Below, piece by piece: positions 1 to 11,792 of a DNA stretch of 64,000 bases (position 1 is the first letter of the stretch; each line of letters opens with the position of its first letter). Position numbers and translations under genes: made by a program. The stretch is from Lentinus brumalis (Eukaryota; Basidiomycota; Agaricomycetes; Polyporales; Polyporaceae): NCBI GenBank assembly GCA_001792895.1, contig MARA01000005.1:1984001-2048000 (forward strand), read 5' to 3'. Under the pieces are notes generated by a model. That model was not told the DNA's origin. It made no database searches and saw only the letters and a program-made list of their open reading frames with translations.

Positions 1-954
1 CGCAACATGCAGAACCGCATGTACCAGACGCTCAGAGATGCATCGGGCGAATCGCAACTCTGGATTGTCCCTCCGAGGCCGTCGAACGTTCCTGGCGACC
101 CGACACCCTCTGCCTGGCGACCCGACACCCTCTGCATGGTTTGTCCGCGGGCTCTCTAGCACGGGCGCGGCGGCGGTCCTTGCCCAACTGGTCATCTCTA
201 ACCCGGCGGTCACCATCTTCGTCTACCCCTTGACCGTCCAGCCTGACCACGTTGCCACCCTGGGTGGCTTCGCGTCCAACATTGGTGGCCAGATTGAGGA
301 CATGATCAGAACCATCTTCAATGGTCTGGAAGTCCGCACCATCATTGCCCAGCAAGTCGCCTCCAACCCGATCTTTGACCACCTCCCCACTGATATTGGC
401 GTCAACTACGTCCTGGAGACTCTGGAGATCAGAATTGACGAGCTCGACAACGGCGCGATCGTCGCGATCGTCTATATCCGCCTCCGGCTCCCAATGCGGA
501 AGGATGGCGCTACATGCACAATGCAATCACCCTGGTCCCATTCGTCAATGGTTTCAACGCTCCGGCTGTGGTTCGTGCATACACGTGTGCGGTGTGTGCT
601 GGAACTGACCACCCGACCCATGCGTGCCCATATCCGCTCCTTGCTGGCTGGCGCGGCCCTGTCCCGCCTCCTGAGCCGACGACCTCTGCTCCGCCGCCGC
701 CTGGAAGTGCCCTGACGTTCAGACAACGCACTCAGACCAACGACCGCTCCCGCCAGCCCAAGGGGAAAGGGCACGCCCCATACTACGCTGGACCCTCATC
801 TGGAGGCCCGCACTTTGGTGGAAATGGTGGTCGTGGCGGCGTCCTGGTGAGGGACCGTCTGGTGGAGCTGGAGCCTTTGGCAGCGCTGGACTCCGTCCCT
901 TCTGAACTCATCGAAATCCCTGCTGCGTCTTTCCCCTGTATGCCTCCTTCTTGA
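1..954 (+). pseudogene. LINE ORF1 (gag-like, CCHC zinc knuckle), 5' truncated by window, frameshifted
   Basis: The frame runs open from position 1, is broken by a perfect 22-bp tandem duplication (91-112 and 113-134; not a multiple of three), continues in another frame to about 490, then shifts again to the frame ending at 954. The last part holds a CX2CX4HX4C knuckle (CAVCAGTDHPTHAC, about 586-627) followed by a Pro/Gly-rich tail. Knuckles of this kind mark the RNA-binding ORF1 protein of LINEs and Gag of LTR elements. Its place just upstream of an EN-RT ORF, once the hAT is removed, favours LINE ORF1. Confidence 0.7.
91..134 (+). repeat. Perfect 22-bp tandem duplication inside LINE ORF1
   Basis: Two identical 22-bp units lie head to tail (starting CCTGGCGACC). 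Because 22 is not divisible by three, the duplication shifts the reading frame. It is probably a replication-slippage lesion that arose after the element stopped being selected. Confidence 0.85.
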
Positions 955-1080
955 TGAGTACGCCTCTGTTGTAGACCTTCCTGCCCCCTATTGCCTCTCC
1001 TGCATGACTGGACTGTATGCTTCCTGTGCTCGCGGACGATCTGCTGCTACTACGCCTTGCCCCTCCTGTCCTGTGTAGCT

Positions 1081-1088
1081 CTCCTGTG
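1081..1088 (+). repeat. hAT target-site duplication, left copy
   Basis: CTCCTGTG directly abuts the TAGGG end of the hAT and is identical to 6323-6330. Confidence 0.9.
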
Positions 1089-1216
1089 TAGGGAAAGTCA
1101 CGGGTGGCCGAAACCCGTACGGGTGGCTGCGGGTTTTGGCCTCGGGTGCGGGTGTGGGTTGCGTCCCGCTGACCCGCGCGTAACCCGCCACCCAACGGTA
1201 CGGGTACAGCCACCCA

Positions 1217-1241
1217 GCGCTACAGACGGTGCCTGTAGCGC
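1217..1241 (+). repeat. 9-bp perfect hairpin in the hAT 5' region
   Basis: GCGCTACAG and CTGTAGCGC form a perfect 9-bp stem around a 7-nt loop, just inside the subterminal repeats and upstream of the transposase. Its role is unknown; it may belong to the element's cis-acting end. Confidence 0.6.
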
Positions 1242-1511
1242 CGGCTGTGCGTGGCCTATCTACGTACGGTACGCTACCAGTCCTGAAGTAAGCCTAAAAT
1301 AGTATGTACTGTACAGTTTCTGCCCGCTTTTCAAACTCCTCACCTCTCGCCGAGCAGCCGTTCACTTGTCTGAAGCTCGACAAGAGTCTAGCGTCAGGGA
1401 CTAGTTAACCACTAGACTGACCCAGACGCGCTATACTTAAGTGCGAGTCCTGGCTCGCCCAAACTGCCCAAAAACCCCTGACTCACATTCCGACATCCAT
1501 CTGCACCCTAC

Positions 1512-4500
1512 ATGCCTCGCGCCAATTCGACCGCTCCCTCGCACAAGCGGGCTGCAAGCCCGTCACCCCACCCAAACAACAAGAAGGTGAAGCGCGCTCG
1601 GGTATCAAAGACTCGCGTTGCACCGAAGCTCGCCGCCGCACCTCCGGTGTTGGGCCCGAAGGCTCCGAAGAAGCAGCCTGAGGCAGCCTCGAGCAAGGCC
1701 TCCGCCTCCGGCTCTGGACGCTCGAAGCGTCAGACAACCGTTCGGACCGAGGAGGAGGAGGAGGCTGAGCTCGAGGCGGCCGGGTTCACCTTTGTCGACA
1801 AGCCGGACGGCGACGACGGCGATCGTCGCACTGGCAACAGCGGTGGAGGCTCGCAGGACGGCTCCGACGGCTCCGACGGCTCTGAGCCCGAGGACGATGC
1901 CCCCGCAGACGAGGAGCCCGTTGACTCTGAGGATGAACTCGGTGCGCTGCTAACCACATCTATCAAATCTCCTCAGCTAACTGACGATCACACGCAGAGG
2001 ACATGATGAGGAAGTGGGACTCACCGGTATATGCGTTCTTCGAAACGCGTCCCGATATCGAGTACGTCGAGGGGCGGCGTACGCACGTCTTCAAGTGCAA
2101 GGCCCGGGGCTGCAAAGTACGTATTCGCCGCTACCTCGATAGTAAGGATCGCTCGTCTACCGGTAACTTGCGACGTCACGCACGTTCCTGTTGGGGCGAG
2201 GAAGCTGTTGACGCTGCTTGCGAGGCATTCAACCTTGATGAGGCGAGGAAGAACATCGTCGGGGCCATCCTTCGCAGCGGCAGTATCACCGCTTCGTTCG
2301 CGCGAAAGAAGGGCGGGGTTACGTACAGCCATCGTGCTCACACGAAGGCGGAGACACGGACGGAGATTGTGCGTTGGGTGGCCGAGAGTATGCGTCCCTT
2401 CAAAATCGTCAAGGACCGTGGCTTCCTCTGCCTCATGAAGACAGGTCGTCCTGGCCACTATATACCCTCCCCTTCGACCGTGTCGCGCGATGCCAAGACC
2501 GTCTTTGCCCGGGTACGCAGTCGAATCGCTGCTATGTTGCAGGTGAGCCTTCGTGCAAGAGTCATCCAAACATCCCACTTACTTAAATGCCTATCAGGAC
2601 TACGAAGGAGATCTTCACTTCGCTACCGACGCCTGGACTGCGCCCAATCACCGGGCGTTTGTCGCGGTGACGGTGCACTTCGTTCATGAAGGGGCTCCGA
2701 TGGCGATCCTCCTCGACATCGTTGAGGTTCCTCGCTCGCACAGCGGTGTGAATCTTGCCGGAGCATTCGCGAAGATCTTGAAGGATTTTGATATCTCTGA
2801 TAAGGTTCGTCAGTCATGTCCATGTCGATCATGAACGGTATAAACTGACCTCCTGTGGTTAACCAGATCCTGGCCGTCACGTGCGATAACGCGACCAACA
2901 ACGATGTCATGATTGAGGAGCTGGACAAGCTCCTCCCGGAGTTTGAAGGCGACGTCAACCGAGTTCGATGCTTCACCCATGTGCTCAACCTGGTCGCGAA
3001 GAGCCTGATTCGGCAGTTCGACGCCGAAGCAGACAAGGACGAGGCCGCCGTTGACGCCGATGAGCGCGAGCTCGCGGAGTTGGCCAAGGATCTTGCCGCC
3101 GAGGAGGCGCAGACCCGCACGAAGACCGTGGCCGAGGGCGGGGCAGGTGATGATGTGGCTGATGATGACCCAGACGACGAAGTCGACGCCATGGAGGATC
3201 TGACAGATGAAGAACGGGCACAGTTCCTCGACGACGTCCGCCCTGTCAAGCTCGTCTTGGCCAAGGTACGTCCTCCCTTCGTTGCAGACTGATGAACGAC
3301 TTACCAATGGGCCCGCCTCAGCTTCGAAAGCTCACGTTCAAGATTGTGAACTCTTCGACCCTCCTCCTTCCACGCTGGAAGCAGATTCTCGTCAATCTTG
3401 GTCTCCCGGAGACGTTGCTGCCTCGTGATGTCCGGACGCGGTGGAATTCGACATATGACATGGCGGACAGTTGCCTGAAGTTCCGCAAGGCGATCGATAT
3501 GTTGTGCAGCAACCAGGAGAACAATCTGCGCAAGTACGAGTTGTCGAATGGCGAGTGGGAGATAGTGAGGCAGCTCCGAGAGGTGTTGAAGGTACGTCCC
3601 ACGTTCGTCTTGCAGCGCTCGACCAAACACTGACCAAATGTACGCCCACAATCCCTTTCGGGGATGCACGCGCATGCTGCGGGGCTCCTGCCACGTATCT
3701 CCTTTCCTCCGCTCGGCGACATCCCGGGACCCTCCCTGTCGCCGTTCAGGTTTTCAAAGATGCAACGTTGTTCTTCTCGCGGGCTGGCACGCCCAATCTT
3801 GCGACTGTCATTCCAGCCATCGACCATATCGACCAGGTGCTGATCACGGCCAGCATCTCGCACCGCAAGTACGACAACGCCATTCGGGTGGCGTGCAAAC
3901 TCGCCTCAAGACTCCTCAACAAATACTATTCACTCATGGACAGCTCAAACACCTATCGTATCGCGCTAAGTATGTCTCCTCGTATGGCCAGTTGTACATG
4001 ATGCTATGCTAACACGACGACGGCATACCTCTAGTTCTTCATCCTCGCCACAAGCTGACCTACTTCAAGAAGCTTCGCTGGACGGAAGCCTGGCAGCGCA
4101 CCGCCCGCGAACTTATCATCGAAGAGTACAAGAATTCGTATGCCGGCCGGGTTTCTGGAAATGGGGAGGTGGATGGGTCGCGGGACAGCGAGGATGAGGG
4201 CGAGGTCGAGGTTATGCCTCAGGTACGTTCTCAGTCCTTGTTTCATCCTTCCCCATCCCCATATGTCGCTCCAGACCGACGACAACATCTTCGACACCCT
4301 CGATTCGCTCGCCCCGCCTCGCGCCAATGAGTTGCGTGACGAACTCGAGCGGTACCTCGCCGCAGACCCTGAGCACGCTCCCGATGCCATCAAGTGGTGG
4401 ACAGACTGCGCTGCAGTTTATCCCAACCTCTCGCGCATGGCCCTGGACTACTTGTCCATCCCAGGTCCGTCTACATCTTCCTCTTCATGCGTTTCCGCTG

Positions 4501-4750
4501 TGCTAACCACAGTTGCCCTCTAGCCACTTCAGTCGAGGTCGAGCGCGTCTTCAGCCGCGGTCGACTACTCCTAACGTACGTCCGCAACCGCTTGAGTGCG
4601 CAGTCCATGCGCGCGCTGCTCTGCCTGGCCAATTGGAGCGACCTCGAGCTCATCAAGCCCGAGGACACGGCCAAAGTCGTCCATCTCGCGGACGTCGAGG
4701 GGAGGACTCGGATTACGAGATGGATGAGGGTTGGGACGCTATCGACGTGA
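1512..4750 (+). CDS. hAT-family transposase (BED finger, RNase H-like core, C-terminal dimerisation region), nine exons
   Basis: Exons: 1512-1941, 1998-2542, 2598-2804, 2867-3265, 3322-3591, 3750-3969, 4035-4222, 4275-4464, 4524-4750; all eight introns are GT-AG and keep phase. The start follows an in-frame leader of basic and acidic low complexity. A BED-like finger (C-K-A-R-G-C ... H-A-R-S-C) is encoded near 2090-2205. The catalytic core shows hAT landmarks FATDAW, TCDNATNN and FTHVLNL; the C terminus has TSVEVERVFSRGR, the conserved dimerisation motif. The protein cuts and pastes the element in the nucleus. Introns are 52-65 bp except 3592-3749 (158 bp). Near 4700 one lost base probably swaps the last residues: the neighbouring frame runs on to 4767 with an acidic tail ending FKK, while the annotated frame stops at 4750. 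Confidence 0.88.
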
Positions 4751-5042
4751 GCCAGTTCAAGAAGTAGAGTCCGCTGATCTTGTACCATACCATATGGTTA
4801 TCGCCTGTGTCTAGTACCGTGTCTAGTACTGTCTCGCGCACTCCTTGTACTTCATTATATGCCTCGCTGGTCCCTTATTCAATTGTTACTATTGCATGTA
4901 TATCTCAGCAACCAATCATGAGCTGTCTAGGCATTCCGAACAGACATTCCGAGAGCACCCGACGTGCAAATTGGTACTTCGAGCACCGACGTGTCCTTCG
5001 CCGCCAGCTTGTGCCAACACGCTCCATCTCTGACAGCTTGCC

Positions 5043-6068
5043 ATGCCGTCTGGATCTCCCATGGAGTGTGATCCTCTCTCCTCCGACTCTCACCTGTCCT
5101 CCCTTGATATTACTCTCGATGCCGTCCAGAACATCGGGCCCCTACTCGAAGCTCTAGACGATCCCACCGAGGCTGCACAACTCGCTAACTCCAACATCGC
5201 CGACTCGGATGGCCACGCGGACTCCGACAATTCCTCGGATAGTGTTCCGTCCCTTCGCACTGTCTCGGACTCCGAGAACGACTCTCAAGACGTCTACTAC
5301 GCCCCGGAGCACTTTGCTCCCATATTCGTCCCTTTCGGAGCGCGTTTCCTCGATCCATGGACGGGGAACCACAATCGTCGGGACCACACCCGAGCCGCAT
5401 ACATCAACATCAAGTTGTATTATCCCACGTTGCTCGCGGAGATCGCGGGACGGTTCCTCGTGAAGCTGGAGGTGCGGGCAAACGAGCGCAACGGACGGAG
5501 GGTGGCACAGACGGTATGTCACGACCAGTCTGCATGATCACAAGCCCTCGTCCTCACTACCATGTCCATTCTCGCCACAGATTCATCTCCCCATGTCTAT
5601 CGAAGCCGCGCGTGCGTTGCCCGCAGCCGTCTGGCAGACATTCTGGGCGGATCTTGTGGGCTCAGGCCTGTCTGAGCTCCTGAACGCACACCAGCGCGAT
5701 CTCATCCAGGATCTGATCCTGATGTTCCGCTACTTCAATGTCCCCTTGCCTCATGCAACCGCGATGTGGCCGGCATTCATTGAGCAACTGCAGTCCGCGG
5801 CTGAGGCCGGTGCGCAGTTCGACACACCTGGAGAGGAGATCTTGTACGATCTGGCCCTCTGGGCCAGGTCCCACATTCCAGTGAGTGCGCTTCTCCGTCT
5901 TGTTATTGGCATTCTGACTGACTGCATCAGGACGCATTCCCTCCGCCCCTCGGTGATCTCTCCTGTGACTCAGACGAGCCCGCCGCCCATGCAGAGTCTG
6001 GCAATGGCGAGCAGGACGACCTTGTTGATGCCAACTCCAAGGCTTCGGACACTGCACCGGCTGCTTAA
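5043..6068 (+). CDS. Second gene carried by the hAT element, unknown function, three exons
   Basis: Exons 5043-5513, 5581-5880 and 5931-6068 join in phase 0 at both junctions with GT-AG introns of 67 and 50 bp, giving about 302 residues. The N-terminal third is rich in Ser and Asp; the middle is ordered and mostly helical, with aromatic and Trp residues (HFAPIFVPFGARFLDPW; AVWQTFWADLVG); the C terminus is again acidic. No nuclease, helicase or DNA-binding motif is visible. It lies fully inside the transposon, on the transposase strand and 293 bp after its stop, so it moves with the element. It could be a transposition accessory protein or captured cargo; the sequence does not decide. Clean splicing and intact frame argue that it is expressed. 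Confidence 0.72.
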
Positions 6069-6322
6069 TGCGCGATGAATGTATTGACCCCGTAAAAACA
6101 TGTATCTCGTACTACGGTCTGCTGCATAGATCAATATAAAAAACTTGTTCTCTCCACCCTTATGCTGTCTACCCAAGGGTTTGCAATAGCCACCCACACC
6201 CACGGGACCCGGCGCTTACACCCGTACCCGTACCCGCACCCGTGTGCACGGGTATGGGTATTGGTGGGTATGGGTGTGGGTAGAACCCCGGACACCCAAG
6301 GGTACACCCATGGAGTACCCTA

Positions 6323-6330
6323 CTCCTGTG
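6323..6330 (+). repeat. hAT target-site duplication, right copy
   Basis: CTCCTGTG directly follows the CCCTA end of the hAT and is identical to 1081-1088. Confidence 0.9.
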
Positions 6331-6542
6331 TAATGTATGAGTGAACGATCATGTGATCTGTATGCTCTTTGTGTCCCTGCTCGATAAAACTCTGGTGTGA
6401 TATGTCTGGAGTGTTGTATGGTGTTCTGGCAACCCACCGAGTCTAATATACTGGCTGTTATGGCGACAGGACCACTCGGTGGACGATGGCGACCTTTTCA
6501 GGTATGACATCCCGTGGAACATGAAGCTCTGCGAAGAGCTGA

Positions 6543-9500
6543 TTGGTTGTCACCTCTGACGTGAGGCAAACGTCTAGGGCTGGGAGTATGGTCATGCCCC
6601 AGCCTGAAGATGCGACTGCGAACACTATAATAACAAATCGTAACCCAATGGATGAATACTCTGGCATCGGACAACAGCGCCCGCTTAGGGCCCGAGCAGA
6701 GGGACGGGATGGTGTTACCTCCCTTGGTGATGATGGCCGTAGGCATAGCGGACACCAGGAAATGTCGGAAGTGAGACAGCGGAAGCGGAAAACGAAAGGA
6801 CGAATAACAATTGCGTCCCTAAACATGAGAGGCTATGGACATGCGGGTGCGACGAACCTGGTGGGCGAGAAATGGCTGAGAATAAACCAACTTATGCGGG
6901 ACCAGAAGATTGCGGTCCTTGCAATCCAAGAGTCGCACCTGACAAGGGAACGCATTGAGTCACTAAATGCACTCTTCCGGGCAACCCTCCGTGTAGAAGG
7001 ATCACTGGACCAGGATAATCCAGCAGGTGCTAGAGGTGTAGCTTTCGCGATTAACACGAGGATTGTGAACGTGGAGAGTGTGAAACTCACGTCGATTATA
7101 CCGGGCAGAGCCGCCGTCCTTGATTTCCAATGGACCGGGGACAAAGTCACCCGGATCCTTAACGTCTACGCCCCAAATGACCCAATGACAATGGAATGTT
7201 CTGGGGATCTGTCCGGGATGCGATCAGGATGATGCGAGGCAGGCGACCTGACCTCATGGTTGGTGATTTTAACCTGGTAGAGGAATCTGTGGATCGCCTC
7301 CCGATGAGACGCAACCAGGAGGCCGCTGTGGAATCCCTGGGACAGCTGGTAATGGCAATGAACATGACGGACGGCTGGAGACAGCAGAATCCATGAGAGA
7401 AAGCGTACACGTACCTCCAAGTAGCGACGGGAAGTCAGTCACGTATAGACAGAATCTATGCCACGGAGGAAATCTCTGTTAGGGCTGAAGACTGGAACAT
7501 AACGGGGCCTGGATTCCCAACGGACCATAGGATTGCATCGGTCTCCTTGGCGAACTACCGCGGCCCGTCTCATGGCAAAGGAAGGTGGGCTCTGCCCCTT
7601 GCCCTCCTGATGGACGGAATCTTCATGACGACGATGAGGTCCTTGGGAATGACTCTGAAGAAGGACCTGGATGCGCTGACTGTTAGAACGACGGCCTCAA
7701 ACGCTCAGACCTGCTACAGCAAGTTTAAGACTGACCTCCGAGATGCGGCCTGAAAGCATGCCAAGGCTCTCCTCTCGAAGTTGGACAGGAATATTGACGC
7801 GACCAAACAAGACATCAAACTCCTCCTTGAGGAAGGTGCTCCGGACGAACAAAGGGTGGCGATTCTCCAGGATAAGCTTGCGAAACTTGAGATCCACCGC
7901 TTTGACCGGAAGAGACGCGCCTTGGCGACGAAAGACTGGATGCATGGGGAGTCGCTCACCAAGTACTGGACTAAACTGAACGCGCCCCAGCTCCTGAGCA
8001 CTGTAATAAACGAACTGAGAGTGAGTATGGACGAGGAAGGGAGACGTACATATACAAGCTCCTCGCCGATCATGGCGACCACGGCCATGAAGCACTATGA
8101 TAGCTTGCAGAGTGACCCTGGCCTCCCCGGTCTTGACCATGACAAGGCGATTAGAGCTGCACTTGAACCGCTGGATGTTGCCCTGACCACCCGGCAGAAA
8201 GGCCAATTAGCGAGACGAGTCAGGGCTTCGGAGGTGGAGGATGCTATCATGGAGTCCCCGCTCGGGAAAGCCCCTGGACTGGACGGTCTTCCCGCTGAGT
8301 TGTGGAAACTCTACCTCCAGTGGGAACAGAAGGCGAAGGAGGACGATCAGGATGTGTTCTCTATCTCAAATGCCATGCGTCTGGTGTTCAATGATATTGA
8401 GACCCACGGTGTCTTGTGCGACTCGGGATTCGCGGACGGGTGGATATGCCCGATCTATAAGCTCAAGAAGGATCAGCGGGAGGTAGTAAACTACAGACCT
8501 ATTACACTCCTGAATTCGGACTATAAAGTGATGACGAGAGTGTTGGCGGTCCGCCTTGCGAGTGTTGCGGATACGCTGGTCAAGCCAGACCAAGCAGCAT
8601 TCGTCCCGGGGCGACAGATCTTCGGAAATATCAAACTCTCCAAGATGATAATTGAATATGCTGAGACGGCGGAAGTCAACGGTGCCATTGTCGCGCTAGA
8701 TCAAGAGAAAGCGTATGACATGGTTAGCCATGAGTATCTCTGGGCGACATTGCGGACACTAAACTTCCCTGAAGCTTTCATCACGACGGTGAAAAACCTG
8801 TACGCAAACGCGAGAAACTCTGTCATGGTGAACGGCTCCCAGAGCCCTATGTATAGAATAATCAGAGGTGTACGCCAGGGAGACCCGATGTCGTGTCTCC
8901 TCTTCATCCTGGCTATTGAGCCGCTCGCATGCGCCCTGAGACAGTCGACGCTGACGGGGTTCAACGTCCCTGGAGATACAGAACGTCTTGTCGCAGCACT
9001 CTTCGCAGATGACACCACTGTGTACTTGAGTGAACACGACAACTTCATGGACCTTCAGGCTATCCTGGATTGATGGTGTGCGGGAGCGCGAGCTAGATTC
9101 AACGTTGAGAAGACAGACGTACTTCCGGTTGGGGCGAAACCTTTCCGTGATGACCTGGCGACGAGAACCTCGACATCTGTCCTGGGAAGGTCGATTCCCG
9201 CCGCAGTCCGCGTCGTCCAAGATGGGGACCTCATACGATCGCTGGGGCATGGATTGGAAACGGTTGTGACCTTGACGAACCGTGGGTGAAGATGATTCGA
9301 GTTCTAGAGAAGAACCTCACCTTCTGGTCGCGAAGGAACCCAACGCTCGTTGGTAGAAAACTGATTGTTGGTATGGAATTCGGAAGCCGGACTCAGTTCC
9401 TGGCTAAAGCCCACCTGATGTCTCAGAAGATTGAGAAGAGGATGGCCGCGATGGCGGCAGTTTTCGCAAACAACAATGAGGCACACCCACGCATCGGAAG

Positions 9501-11624
9501 AGATACCCTCCACAAGCAGGTCCGAGACGGCAGACTGAATCTTCTGGACATTGAGGCCCGGAATGAGGCTATTGACATTGTCACCCTTGCAGAATGCCTC
9601 GGGCCTCCGGAGTCTCGTCCGAGATGGGTGGTGGTCACGAATGCAATCATGGCGATCGCCACCACTGCAGCATCAAGAAACATTGATGAATCGGCTAAGA
9701 TGGGTGTCTTCCTTCAGACGTGGCAGGTGAGTACGCACCCGGCGGCTGGACTGGGATGCGATCTCTGCAGAATGATTGCGGTGGCAAGAAAATACAACCT
9801 GACCCTCGCACCGCTGAACCCTACGGAACCTCTCAAAGAAGCCCTCCCGGTCTGGTACCACCTCAGTGAGCTTTCCGGACGAAGCCTTGCGAATACTGTC
9901 AGTGGCAGATGTCTTCGTGACCTCCATGACGTGGTAACGGTTGGACAATGCGTGGCAATAGCGAGCCGAGCTGACCAGAATGGACATGTCTCCCGAAGAA
10001 TGTGCCAGTGCTATAGCTGCGACCGTGATCAGACTGTACGTGGGTTACAGACCCGAGCTGGTGCGTGATAATGGCTGGCCGTATCCTGGATAAGATCGGC
10101 CCGATGTGGAAGCTGGAACCAGGAAGGCGACTGGATACGCTCTCCCTCACGCCTAGAAGAATGCGCGCGAACGTGGAAGCGGGCCATAGACACGAAAGGA
10201 TCCTGTTTAATCCGACAGTCTCTGCACGTGGACCGCCTGCCTCGACCTTCAGAATCTTCGGACCCAGCCCGGTTGACCAGGCCATGATTCGGCCGGCGTG
10301 TCGCCTCATACGAAACCGAGGCCCGGTCCAGGATGTGGAAGTCTATACTGATGGCTCCTGCGTGGAAAACGGGCAAGCGAGTGGTAAGGCGGCGTATGGT
10401 GTGTGGTTTGGCAGAGGTGACGCACGGAACGTGGCGGGACGAGTCCCGGGCCCCCTCCAGACCAATCAACTGGCTGAAGTTTTCGCGATAGAGTGCGCTG
10501 TGGATGTGGTGACGAGCTGGACGCCCCTACATGTGGTATCAGACTCTAGATTTGCGATTGACGGACTCACCGTGCATCTCCAGACTTGGGAGGACCGGGG
10601 ATGGATTGGTGTCAAGTCTGCGAGCATGTTCCGACGGGCTGTAGCGAAGCTCCGAGCGCGTGAGGCGATCACCACGCTGAGATGGGTGAAAGGCCATAGT
10701 GGTGTGCCGGGTAATGAGGCGGCGGATGCTCTTGCAAAGACAGGACTCGATAGCCCCCTCACGGAACTCCTGGAACTCCCCGGCCACCTGAAGACATTCT
10801 TGTGTGAGGGTGTCAGCCTCGCCGCCATAACGCAGAAGCTGGCCTACCTTGCAATACGTGAATGGAAGAAGACGCCCCAGAGACCGTCCTCTGTGATCAT
10901 GGTTGAGCAGATACAGGCCGCGCTCGCGGAAGATTTCGATGTCTGGCCATCGACAGACCAGATATGGCTCAAGATCCGCGACCGTGACTACCCCAGGAAG
11001 ATACGCGACTTCCTCTGGAAAATGATGCACAAGGCCCATTGTCTGGGTAAGTTCTGGGAGAACATCGCGGGGTATGAGACCCGTGCTATGTGTGCGCACT
11101 GTGGATCGGAGGACTCCATGGAACATGTCCTCTTCGAGTGCAATGCGCCGGGACAGAGCACTGTCTGGACAATGGCTAGGAGGATGCTTAACGGGGCAAG
11201 GATTGAGCTCCCGATACCGACGATTGGAATGGTGGCTGGTGCAGCGCACATCAAACTGAAGAATGAGAACGGGAAACCTGCCCCTGGACGGTCGAGACTC
11301 CTCAAGCTCATGGTTATTGAGGCAGCGCACCTCATCTGGAGGATGCGGTGCGAACGTGTAATACAGTGGGCTGATGAGCCGGAGAAGGTCCATACGGACG
11401 GTGAAGTGAGGGGACGCTATTGGGCAGCTATCAATGCCCGAATGCTGATGGACTGCTCTCTGGCTAGAACGCACCTCAAGGGGAGGAAACCGCGGCGGGA
11501 GATTGTGTGCGAGACGTGGAGGCCCATCCTTGCTGATTCGGAGGACCTCCCGACTGACTGGCTGTCCAAACCGGGGGTTTTAGTGGGTAAGTTGGGCATG
11601 ACGAGATCGTCTGGGATTGGGTAG
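6543..11624 (+). pseudogene. LINE ORF2: endonuclease - reverse transcriptase - RNase H - zinc ribbon, broken
   Basis: The N-terminal AP-like endonuclease (ASLNMRGYG, LAIQESHL, VGDFNLVEESVDR, TDHRI) spans about 6810-7540. The RT follows (KAPGLDGLP about 8267, NYRPITLLN about 8490, DQEKAYDMVSHEYL, GVRQGDPMSCLLF about 8870, FADD about 9005). RNase H starts with YTDGSC near 10344 and has DSRFAI and WVKGHSGVPGNEAADALA. A terminal CX2C...HX4C ribbon lies near 11090-11130. Breaks: a frameshift near 7185, in-frame TGA at 7394, 7751 and 9071, a frameshift near 9245 and another near 10060. The RT catalytic residues themselves remain. Family knowledge: this protein nicks the target and copies the RNA in place. 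Confidence 0.9.
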
Positions 11625-11772
11625 CTACCTTGTCCGCGCCCTCCAGCCCCACACTATGGCCTTATGGCCATGTGCGTGATGCATTTCCCCTGGATGGTGC
11701 TGGGCTTGACGGCCCGAACTACCTGCAATGCCTGGATGGGAGACCGTGTGTCTTACCACAGGTATGCACCAC

Positions 11773-11792
11773 AAAAAAAAAAAAAAAAAAAA
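11773..11792 (+). repeat. A20 tail at LINE 3' end
   Basis: Twenty consecutive A end the LINE 3' UTR, as expected for target-primed reverse transcription. The next base already belongs to the arm of the foldback repeat. Confidence 0.85.

Larger units (their letters stand above)
1089..6322 (+). mobile_element. hAT DNA transposon, complete, with 8-bp target-site duplication
   Basis: The left end reads TAGGG at 1089 and the right end CCCTA at 6322; the first 21 bp of the two ends form an imperfect inverted repeat. They are flanked by identical octamers CTCCTGTG at 1081-1088 and 6323-6330. An 8-bp duplication is the hAT signature and fits the encoded transposase. Just inside each end (about 1098-1210 and 6185-6305) are many copies of CGGGT/ACCCG-type motifs in both orientations, probable subterminal transposase-binding sites. 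Length 5,234 bp. It carries two genes, the transposase and a second three-exon gene. The perfect duplication argues for fairly recent insertion. Confidence 0.93.
1..11792 (+). mobile_element. Tad1-like non-LTR retrotransposon (LINE), interrupted by a hAT element
   Basis: ORF1 (zinc knuckle) at the left edge and ORF2 (AP-type endonuclease, reverse transcriptase, RNase H, CCHC ribbon) from about 6543 to 11624 are followed by a short 3' UTR and a run of 20 A at 11773-11792. Removing the hAT at 1089-6322 and one target-site copy makes ORF1, spacer and ORF2 contiguous, so both flanks belong to one LINE of at least 6.5 kb. RT plus RNase H plus two ORFs fits the fungal Tad1 clade; the clade is an inference. 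The 5' end is outside the window, so its own target duplication cannot be checked. Frameshifts and stops make it inactive. Confidence 0.85.

Noticed and set aside
10539..11474. 311-codon minus-strand ORF over the LINE RNase H region
   Set aside because: It overlaps the recognised RNase H and zinc ribbon on the plus strand and has no motif of its own.
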